This document shows, in pieces, positions 34,642 through 40,811 of a DNA stretch of 45,024 nucleotides (position 1 is its first letter; every line of letters begins with the position of its first letter). This DNA comes from CAZVUW01 sp964629825 (GTDB lineage: Bacteria; Actinomycetota; Nitriliruptoria; Euzebyales; Egibacteraceae): the NCBI GenBank assembly GCA_964629825.1, contig CAZVUW010000013.1:1-45024 (forward strand), read 5' to 3'. A model generated the notes under the pieces. It was given only the letters and a program-made list of their open reading frames with translations. It was not told where the DNA came from and made no database searches. The translations under genes were made by a program, and so were the position numbers.

Positions 34642-36384
34642 CTAGCCGGTCGCCCGCTGACTGATCCGCTTGTCCGCGAGCGCGCTGCCCGGAGCCCCAG
34701 CCGTGCGCCGCGCCGAGCCCAGACGCGCCAGCAGGCCGTGCAGGTCGGCGCCGTCGGCGGTCTCGGCGGCGGGCAGCCCCTCGCACACGTGCAGCCGCGT
34801 CCCCGGCCCCTCCAGCCAGCGGCCCAGGACATCCAGCTCCTCGGCCGAACCGGCCGCGTCTGCGGTCGCGCCGCGCAGGTGCTCGACCGCCGCGGTCAGC
34901 TCGGCCTCGGTGCAGCTCAGCGTCGCGGCCAGCACGCCCCGACGGATCGCCACGACGTCCCTGCGCCCGCGCCGGGGGCGGCTGGCGATCAGCAGCTCGG
35001 GAGCACGCACCCAGCCGCGCCGGCGCTGCCGTGCCAGGGCGGTGGCGAGTGCCTCGATCCGCTGGCGCAGACGGGCGGCGTCCTCGAAGCGCGCCTCAGA
35101 TGCCAGCCGCGTCATGCGCCGCTCGAGCGCGCCCAGGAGCTCCGGCGCGCCGCCCGTCAGGGCAGCCGCGGCGCTGCGCGCGATCGGTGCGTACTCCTCG
35201 GGGCTGATCCGGCCGTCGCAGGGCGCGGGGCAGCGTCCGAGCTCGGCGAGCACGCAGGGGGAGAACCGCGTCCGCGGCCCGATGCGATCCCTGCAGCGGC
35301 GCAGCGGCAGGACCTCGTGCAGGCAGTCCGCCACGGTCTCCGCCACGCGGCGGGACGGCAGGGGCCCCAGGTAGGTGGCTCCGTCCGCGCGGTCGGTGCG
35401 CACCACCGACAGGCGTGGGTAGCGCTCGGCGGTGAGCTTCAGCCACACCTGGCGGCCCGGGTTCTTCGAGCGGCGGTTGTAGCGCGGCCGGCTGGCGTGG
35501 ATCTCGCGCAGCTCGCGGACCTCGGCCTCAAGTGGTGTGGGGCAGACCAGCGCCTCGACATCGGCGGTCTCGCGCAGGAGATCATCGATCCGGCGCCGCT
35601 CATCGGCCCCGAAGTAGGAGCGCACGCGCGAGCGGATGTCGGTCGCCTTGCCGACGTACAGCACCTCGCCCTGCTCGGAGCGGAAGCGGTACACGCCCGG
35701 AGCTGAGGGCAGGCCCCGGACGAGCGAGCGCCGGCTGCGGTAGAGAGGGGTGTTGCGGACCTTGGCGAAGTCGACCAGATCCTCCAGCGTCATGACCCCG
35801 AACGTCCCGGCACGCTCGAGCAGGCAGTGCAGGACCTCGACCGTGGCCCGTGCGTCCGCAAGGGCGCGATGGACCGGCCGCGTGCGGCAGCGGAAGTGCT
35901 CGGCCAGAGTTGCCAACCGGCAGTTGCGAACCTCGTCCCGCACCAGCCGTCGCGCCAGGGAGGCGGTGCAGACCACGGGATGGTCAAGCCGCGGGTAGCG
36001 GAGCCGTTCAAGACCCGCGTTCAGGAAGGCCATGTCGAAGCGGGCGTTGTGCGCCACCAGCGCCGCCCCCGCGGCGAACTCCAGGAAGGTCGGAAGGACC
36101 GCTTCGATCGGCGGCTGGTCGGACACCAGGCCATCGGTGATGCCCGTGAGGGCGCTGATCGACGGCGGGATGGACATCCCCGGCGAGACCAGGCTCTGGA
36201 GCTCTCCGAGGATCTCGCCGCCGCGCACCTTGACGGCGCCTATCTCCGTCACCCCGCACTGCTGCGGCGAGCCGCCGGTGGTCTCGAGGTCAACGACGAC
36301 GAACGTGACCTGGTGCAGCGGTGTGCCGAGGTCGGCGAGGCTCGGCTGGAAGGGGACGGCAAGGCGGGACATGTCCCGCACCAT
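34642..36384 (-). CDS. DEDDh exonuclease fused to UvrC-like GIY-YIG domain
   Basis: A 580-residue fusion of a DnaQ-type 3'-5' exonuclease and an UvrC-like nuclease. The exonuclease (about 25-190) has VDLETTG (D32, E34), HNARFD (D117) and HRALADA (H172, D177), a complete DEDDh set. A linker follows, then a GIY-YIG domain (about 228-305) with GVYRFRSEQ, VLYVGKA and the Arg-rich RSRVRSYF. A UvrC-like middle and a UVR-type motif (RFEDAARLRQRIEAL near 430) follow. The RNase H-like UvrC C-terminal half is missing or reduced. Similar proteins occur beside trpD in mycobacteria (Rv2191). It likely acts in DNA repair, though the partner proteins are unclear. The ATG at 36384 lacks a strong ribosome site; ATG four codons later is an alternative. 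Confidence 0.93.
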   Translation of the reverse strand: MVRDMSRLAVPFQPSLADLGTPLHQVTFVVVDLETTGGSPQQCGVTEIGAVKVRGGEILGELQSLVSPGMSIPPSISALTGITDGLVSDQPPIEAVLPTFLEFAAGAALVAHNARFDMAFLNAGLERLRYPRLDHPVVCTASLARRLVRDEVRNCRLATLAEHFRCRTRPVHRALADARATVEVLHCLLERAGTFGVMTLEDLVDFAKVRNTPLYRSRRSLVRGLPSAPGVYRFRSEQGEVLYVGKATDIRSRVRSYFGADERRRIDDLLRETADVEALVCPTPLEAEVRELREIHASRPRYNRRSKNPGRQVWLKLTAERYPRLSVVRTDRADGATYLGPLPSRRVAETVADCLHEVLPLRRCRDRIGPRTRFSPCVLAELGRCPAPCDGRISPEEYAPIARSAAAALTGGAPELLGALERRMTRLASEARFEDAARLRQRIEALATALARQRRRGWVRAPELLIASRPRRGRRDVVAIRRGVLAATLSCTEAELTAAVEHLRGATADAAGSAEELDVLGRWLEGPGTRLHVCEGLPAAETADGADLHGLLARLGSARRTAGAPGSALADKRISQRATG

Positions 36385-36442
36385 AGACGAACAGGTGTTC
36401 GAGTGGAAGGCCGGCTTGTGCCCGACCGTCCCGGGGAGCTGC

Positions 36443-36679
36443 CTAGGCGGCGTCCTCGCGAGCCATGCGGGCGCGGATCATGCGGCGCCGCTCGCGCTCG
36501 GTGGTGCCGCCCCAGACGCCGAACCACTCACCTCGGGCAACGGCCGCCTCAAGGCAGGCCATCCGTACCGGGCAGCGACGACAGATCGCGATCGCAGCAC
36601 GGATCTCCGCGGCCTCGTTGGAGTAGAATCCCTCGATCGGCTCGGTGCGGCACGCTGCGTGCAGCTGCCAATCGGTCAT
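36443..36679 (-). CDS. WhiB-family Fe-S transcription factor
   Basis: A 78-residue actinobacterial regulator that holds a [4Fe-4S] cluster and usually works with sigma factors. The four cysteines are C10, C33, C36 and C42 (AAC..., CRRCPVRMAC). The turn motif GVWGG is at 54-58, followed by the basic RERRRMIRARMARE tail that contacts DNA. The ATG at 36679 gives the normal WhiB N-terminus (MTDWQLHAAC); a GTG ten codons upstream is less likely. Its length and EWFGVWGG resemble the short WhiB1/WhiB2 group, but I cannot name the subtype. It lies between the DnaQ-UvrC and the binding-lipoprotein genes on the same strand. Confidence 0.95.
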   Translation of the reverse strand: MTDWQLHAACRTEPIEGFYSNEAAEIRAAIAICRRCPVRMACLEAAVARGEWFGVWGGTTERERRRMIRARMAREDAA

Positions 36680-36822
36680 GCTCAACCAGATCCTCCCCGT
36701 CAGCCGCACCGGAACCTTGTCTGCCCCGCAGTGGGTCTACCGCATGATTTGCGTCGTGCGGTCAACGCACTTCAGTTTGCCAGCGATCCGCGCGCAGGGG
36801 AATGGTCATCTTTCGGACATGA

Positions 36823-36858
36823 ATCGGGCGCCTGACCCCGAAGGGCCCGGCGCCCGAT
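36823..36858 (-). terminator. Hairpin after the branched-chain-type binding-protein gene
   Basis: ATCGGGCGCC (36823-36832) and GGCGCCCGAT (36849-36858) pair perfectly, and inner G-C pairs extend the stem with mismatches toward a short loop. It starts 14 bases after the lipoprotein stop on the minus strand. The tail is not T-rich. It is a probable terminator. The rest of the 36680-36871 gap, which must hold the whiB promoter, shows no clear site. Confidence 0.65.
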
Positions 36859-36871
36859 CCGTTGGTCAGGC

Positions 36872-38242
36872 CTAGATGCTGATCTCGACCGTGTCGACGG
36901 TCTCGATGCTGCCGTCTTCCTGGACCTCCCAGATGTCGTACGTGCCGGAGCCGGGCTCACCCGCGTCCTGGAAGTTCAGGATGCCGAGGGCGCCCGAGTA
37001 GGTGATCTTCTCGCCCTGCTCGATGAGGTCGAGGCACTCGGCGACCTCGCTGCACTCGGTGCCGCCCTCACGGGTGATGTCGTTGATCTCCTGGGCGACC
37101 GCCGCGGGGTCATCGGTGCCGGCCACCGCGGCCGCCAGAGCGGTGATCACGATGGCGTCGTAGGACTCCCCGGCGAACAGGGTGTCGGAGAGGTCGGGCG
37201 CGAACTCCATCAGGCGAGCGACGAACTCCTCGCTCTGCTTGACGGCCGGCGACGTGCCGCGCATGCCTGCCAGGACGCCCGGGTTCTCGGGGTTCACCTG
37301 GGGGGCGAGCTCGTCGGAGCGGTTGCCGTCCACGCCGTACACGCCGACGGCGTCGGGGCCGATGCCGGCCTCGATCATGGACTGGAGGATGCGGGCCGAC
37401 TCGTCGAAGCCGACCAGCACCACGGCGTCGGGGTTGGCCGCCGCGGCCTCGGCCACCTCGGCGTCGAAGTTCTGCGCCTGGTGGTCGTAGACGATGTAGG
37501 CGACGACCTCGCCGCCGGCGTCCTCGAGGGCCTGCTGCGTGGCCTCAGCCAGACCGCGTCCGTAGTCATCGGAGCGGGCCAGGATCGCCACGGAGGAGGC
37601 GCCGTCGGCCAGGAGCTGGTCGGCCAGGACCGGGCCCTGGAGGCTGTCGGACGGCGCCGTGCGGAAGTAGAAGCCGTCGTCGTCGTAGTCGGTGAAGGTT
37701 GCGGCGGTGTTGGAGGGCGAGATCTGGATGACGCCCGCGCCGGTCACCTTGTCGATGAAGGTGAGCGAGATGCCGGAGGCCGCCGCGCCGAAGATGATGT
37801 CGGCGCCCTCCGCCAGGTGGCGGTCGACGGTCTGGTTGGCCACGGTGCCGTCGCCGTCGCCGGAGTCACCCTCGAGCAGGACGACGTCCTGGCCCAGGAT
37901 TCCGCCGGCCTCGTTGATGTCCTGAACCGCGAGCTGGACCGCTGCGATCATCGGTGGGCCGAGGAAGGCGAGGTCACCCGTCTCGGGCAGGACCGTGCCG
38001 ATCGTGAGCACCCCGTCAACCGACGCGGTGGAGTCGGTTCCGCCGTCGTCGGTGGGCTCGCTCTCGTCCTCGGTCGCCTCGGTGGGCTCGGTCGTGTCCT
38101 CCGTCGGCGTGGCGCCGGTCTCGGTCGCGCCGTCCTCGGTGGGCTCCTCCAGGGCGGGGTCGTCCCCACCGCAGGCGGCGGCCACCAGCGCGAGGGCGAG
38201 CACCACGACGAGGTGGCGCAGCAGCGCTCTGGACTTGGTCAT
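36872..38242 (-). CDS. Branched-chain-amino-acid-type ABC substrate-binding lipoprotein (periplasmic-binding fold I)
   Basis: A 456-residue exported binding protein. A signal peptide ends in lipobox LVAAAC, giving Cys24. A long Thr/Glu/Pro-rich linker follows (about 28-73). The mature domain has the LivJ/receptor-family pattern: LTIGTVLPETGDLAFLGPPM, INEAGGILGQDVVLLEGDSG, IFGAAASGISLTFIDKVTGAG and SPSNTAATFTDYDDDGFYFRT. The last third matches the second lobe. These proteins bind amino acids, amides or urea. The ATG at 38242 has AAGGAG six bases upstream. No permease or ATPase genes are adjacent, so it is an orphan binding protein or serves a distant transporter. Its promoter region carries palindromic repeats. 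Confidence 0.93.
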   Translation of the reverse strand: MTKSRALLRHLVVVLALALVAAACGGDDPALEEPTEDGATETGATPTEDTTEPTEATEDESEPTDDGGTDSTASVDGVLTIGTVLPETGDLAFLGPPMIAAVQLAVQDINEAGGILGQDVVLLEGDSGDGDGTVANQTVDRHLAEGADIIFGAAASGISLTFIDKVTGAGVIQISPSNTAATFTDYDDDGFYFRTAPSDSLQGPVLADQLLADGASSVAILARSDDYGRGLAEATQQALEDAGGEVVAYIVYDHQAQNFDAEVAEAAAANPDAVVLVGFDESARILQSMIEAGIGPDAVGVYGVDGNRSDELAPQVNPENPGVLAGMRGTSPAVKQSEEFVARLMEFAPDLSDTLFAGESYDAIVITALAAAVAGTDDPAAVAQEINDITREGGTECSEVAECLDLIEQGEKITYSGALGILNFQDAGEPGSGTYDIWEVQEDGSIETVDTVEISI

Positions 38243-38301
38243 TGCGGCTCCTTCTTTCTTCGGCGGGTCTTGCGACCCGTCTGCCGTCGCCGTCCCATCC
38301 G

Positions 38302-38344
38302 CTACTAACCGAGTCATACTAATTCGGTAGTAGGCCGGGCTGAA
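38302..38344 (-). promoter_or_regulatory. Candidate promoter with overlapping operator for the binding-lipoprotein gene
   Basis: On the minus strand TTCAGC (38344-38339) and TAGTAT (38321-38316) are spaced 17 bases, a fair -35/-10 pair. CTACTAACCGA (38302-38312) and TCGGTAGTAG (38324-38333) form an inverted repeat with an 11-base spacer that surrounds the -10. A repressor bound there would block the promoter. A TetR-like dimer is a reasonable guess, but no regulator gene is adjacent. Confidence 0.45.
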
Positions 38345-38391
38345 CGGCTGGCGAGCAGCCCTGGAGGAGCGGCTCGCCGTGCCTCCGACCT

Positions 38392-38408
38392 TACGACTTT
38401 CGTAGTAG
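38392..38408. promoter_or_regulatory. Upstream copy of the TCG(G)TAGTAG motif
   Basis: TACGA and TCGTA (38392-38396, 38400-38404) form a small inverted repeat. TCGTAGTAG (38400-38408) repeats the half-site of the operator 70 bases away. It may be a second binding site controlling the lipoprotein gene or the divergent DUF309 gene. Confidence 0.3.
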
Positions 38409-38432
38409 TTTGCAAGAGGGCAGGACCAGAGG

Positions 38433-38474
38433 TGATCCCGAACCTGCGCTCGCTGCGCTCGCTGACCGGGATCA
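38433..38474. repeat. REP-like stem-loop with tandem GCGCTCGCT units
   Basis: TGATCCCG (38433-38440) and CGGGATCA (38467-38474) are perfect inverted arms. The loop contains two tandem copies of the nonamer GCGCTCGCT. It sits 45 bases before the DUF309 gene. Palindromes of this style are often dispersed repeats in GC-rich genomes; copy number cannot be judged from one window. Confidence 0.5.
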
Positions 38475-38518
38475 ACGCAAGGCAGACTGGACGGCGTCCG
38501 ACTGCTGGGAGGGGATGA

Positions 38519-39061
38519 ATGGCCGCCGCCAGGCGCAGGGTGCTGAGACTGCCGCGCGAGCGTGACGAGCAAGGCCGGCCGGCTAACGCACGTCCCCGGG
38601 ACCGCTTCGGCCGGCCTCTGCCGCGCGGAGCGGTCGACGAGATGCCCGAGCGACGCGAGCCAGAGGCCGTGGTCTCCAGCGTCGACGAGGCGCTGGAGGA
38701 GGCGGTCCGCCTGTTCGACGCCCGCCGCTTCTTCGAGGCCCACGAGTTCCTCGAGTGGATCTGGAAGAGCCCGGAGGTCCCACCCGGCGACCGCGACTTC
38801 TGGAAGGGCGTCACCCAGGTGGCGGTCGGCTGCGTCCACATCCAGCGCGGAAACCGCAGCGGAGCCCTCAAGCTGCTGGACCGCGCCGCCGGCCATCTGC
38901 GCCGGCAGCCCCAGCACGATCGCGGGGTGGATCGCGCCAACCTGCGGGCGGTCGCGCTGTGGCTCGCCGGCCAGGTGGAGCGCCATGGACCCACGCCCGA
39001 GCTCGACTTCCCCCGATTCCCCCGAAGAGAAGGAGCAGCGTGGACCTCGCGGCAGGACTAG
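38519..39061 (+). CDS. DUF309-domain protein
   Basis: A 180-residue protein with a basic, low-complexity N-terminal part (1-45) and a helical DUF309 domain at about 53-140. The domain signature is present: LFDARRFFEAHEFLEWIWK, then DFWKGVTQVAVGCVHIQRGN and the pattern GALKLLDRA. The paired Glu/His residues (FEAHEFLE) suggest metal or polar-group binding, but the family has no proven function. The ATG at 38519 is preceded by GGAGGGG within 10 bases. Its 3' end overlaps the next small gene by 22 bases in another frame. It is transcribed away from the binding-lipoprotein gene across a 276-base region. Confidence 0.87.
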   Translation: MAAARRRVLRLPRERDEQGRPANARPRDRFGRPLPRGAVDEMPERREPEAVVSSVDEALEEAVRLFDARRFFEAHEFLEWIWKSPEVPPGDRDFWKGVTQVAVGCVHIQRGNRSGALKLLDRAAGHLRRQPQHDRGVDRANLRAVALWLAGQVERHGPTPELDFPRFPRREGAAWTSRQD

Positions 39062-39297
39062 AGCCAGGCAGGCGCTTCCGCTGCGGCGCCTGCGGGAACC
39101 TGACCCGCTTCGACGTCGAGACGGTCGAGCGCGTCCGGCGCTTCTGGCATGCCGACCTGTCAGGGCAGGCCAGGGCCGAGCAGGAGGAGCGGCTGGAGGT
39201 GGAGGTGCGCGCCGTCACCTGCCGCTGGTGCGGCCGCGCCGACGCCATCGAGGTCGTGGACGCCCCCGGGGCGGCCGCCGCCGAGTCCGCCGGCTGA
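39040..39297 (+). CDS. Small zinc-ribbon-like protein
   Basis: An 85-residue protein not matched to a named family. Two CxxC pairs, C15-GA-C18 and C61-RW-C64, are spaced as in a zinc ribbon with a helical insert (VERVRRFWHADL...EEERLEVEV). The tail is Ala-rich. The GTG at 39040 has AAGGAG four bases upstream, and the start lies inside the DUF309 gene, which argues for coupled translation. A zinc-binding, protein- or nucleic-acid-interacting role is a guess only. The next small gene also has two cysteine pairs. Confidence 0.75.
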   Translation: MDLAAGLEPGRRFRCGACGNLTRFDVETVERVRRFWHADLSGQARAEQEERLEVEVRAVTCRWCGRADAIEVVDAPGAAAAESAG

Positions 39298-39363
39298 GGC
39301 GCTGTCACACCCCCCGCCTAGCGTGAGCGCAGACCGACAGCTGTGTCTGCGAAAGGTGGAGCG

Positions 39364-39543
39364 GTGCGCGTTGACTGCGACGACTGCGTGGCCAGGAAGA
39401 CCGACGCATGCCAGGACTGCATCGTCACCTACCTGCTGGAGCGCCCCGAGGGGGCGGTGATCTTCGACGTGGAGCAGGAGCGCGCCCTGCGGACGCTGTC
39501 CGAGGCGGGCCTGGCTCCACCCAACCGCTTCAAGGCGTCCTGA
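39364..39543 (+). CDS. Small CxxC/CxxC protein
   Basis: A 59-residue protein with C5-DD-C8 and C16-QD-C19, two cysteine pairs only seven residues apart, as in a tight zinc knuckle. The rest is a helix-turn pattern (VEQERALRTLSEAGLAPP). I do not recognise its function. The GTG at 39364 has GGTGGAG just upstream; a GTG at 39343 in frame is an alternative. It ends TGA overlapping the likely CTG start of the M48 protease gene, suggesting coupled translation. Similar short Cys-pair proteins occur in actinobacteria, from memory. Confidence 0.7.
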   Translation: MRVDCDDCVARKTDACQDCIVTYLLERPEGAVIFDVEQERALRTLSEAGLAPPNRFKAS

Positions 39544-40790
39544 CCTCAGGCTGGGGGCTGGCGCTGTGCCTGCTGTGCGCGGGGCTGGTGCTCGCGGGTG
39601 CCTGGGCGCAGCTGGCCCGACCCGTCGCGCCGGCGCTGGGTGAGGTGCCTCCGCCGACGCGCTGGTTCGACGTCGAGCACCTGGCGCTGGTGCGCAGCTA
39701 CCGGGGGCCGCGCTACATCGTGGCGGCGATCGCGCTGGCGGTGGAGGTGGCGCTGCCCCTGCTCGTGGCCTGGTCGCCGGTCGGGCGGCGGCTGGTGGCC
39801 GGGCTGATCGCAGCGGTGGGGGAGCACCGCCGTGCGCTCGCCGCCGCGGTGGTCGCCCTGGCCATCGTCGTCGCGATCGACGTGCTGCTCCTGCCGGCGG
39901 CCTTCTGGAGGGGGTTCCTGCACGAGCGCGCCTACGGGCTGTCCACCCAGGGGCCTGGGGGCTGGCTGGCTGACTGGGTCAAGGGCGCTGCGCCCCGGTG
40001 GCTCGCGGCGGCGCTCATCGCCGGCGCCGGCTACCGGCTGATCCGGGCGGCGCCGCGTCTGTGGCCCCTGATCGCCGGGCTGGCAGGCGCGGGTCTGACC
40101 GCTCTGGTCGTGTTCGCCGCCCCGCTGGTCCTCGAGCCGCTGAGCCACACCACCGTCCCGCTGGAACGCGAGCCGCTGCGCACGGAGATCGAGCAGCTGG
40201 CTCAGCGCGCGGACGTGCGTGCGGAGCGGATCCTGGTGGCCGACGCCAGCCGTCGCACGGTCAGGCAGAACGCCTATGTGTCCGGCCTCGGCCGAACCCG
40301 GCGCGTCGTGCTGTACGACAACCTGCTCGCGCAGCGCTCCGACCCGGAGATCCTCTCGGTGCTCGCACACGAGCTCGGCCACCAGCGCAACGCCGACCTG
40401 GCTCGCGGAACCCTCGCCGGCGCGGCGGGAGCGGTCATCGCAGCCCTGGCCCTAGGCGTCTTGGTGCGGCTTCGCATGGCAGCGGGTCGGCAGACGCGCG
40501 CCGACGACCCGCGCGCGGTCCCCGTGCTGCTGGCGGCGGTGGTCGCTCTCGGCCTCCTGAGCCAGCCGGTTCAGACGACGCTCAGCCGGCGCGCGGAGGC
40601 CGCGGCCGACCACGCGGCGCTGACGCTCAGCGACGATCCCGGCACCTTCATCGACCTGCACCGAGGGCTAGCGGTCGCCAACCTGACCGACCCTTCACCG
40701 CCGGGGTGGGTCCGCCTCCTGTGGGCGACCCACCCCAGTCCCATCGAGCGGCTGGCCCGGGCGCAGGCCTGGGAGACGCGGCCGCGCTAG
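39540..40790 (+). CDS. M48-family membrane metalloprotease (CAAX prenyl protease / Ste24-like)
   Basis: A 416-residue membrane peptidase. Several hydrophobic helices precede the catalytic region (about 5-25, 60-82, 100-125, 158-200). NAYVSGLGRTRRVVLYDNLL leads into the zinc motif HELGHQRN at 277-284. A third ligand is likely in the SRRAEAAADHAAL block near 350-362. This order matches Ste24-type CAAX proteases rather than soluble M48 enzymes. The start is uncertain: no ATG, GTG or TTG precedes the first helix in frame. A CTG at 39540 overlaps the upstream stop (CTGA), with a weak AAGG before it. The first usable GTG is at 39588 and would cut into the first helix. It ends 21 bases from the convergent EF-G-like gene. 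Confidence 0.85.
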   Translation: MTSGWGLALCLLCAGLVLAGAWAQLARPVAPALGEVPPPTRWFDVEHLALVRSYRGPRYIVAAIALAVEVALPLLVAWSPVGRRLVAGLIAAVGEHRRALAAAVVALAIVVAIDVLLLPAAFWRGFLHERAYGLSTQGPGGWLADWVKGAAPRWLAAALIAGAGYRLIRAAPRLWPLIAGLAGAGLTALVVFAAPLVLEPLSHTTVPLEREPLRTEIEQLAQRADVRAERILVADASRRTVRQNAYVSGLGRTRRVVLYDNLLAQRSDPEILSVLAHELGHQRNADLARGTLAGAAGAVIAALALGVLVRLRMAAGRQTRADDPRAVPVLLAAVVALGLLSQPVQTTLSRRAEAAADHAALTLSDDPGTFIDLHRGLAVANLTDPSPPGWVRLLWATHPSPIERLARAQAWETRPR

Positions 40791-40811
40791 CCGTCGCGCT
40801 CCCAGATGGGT

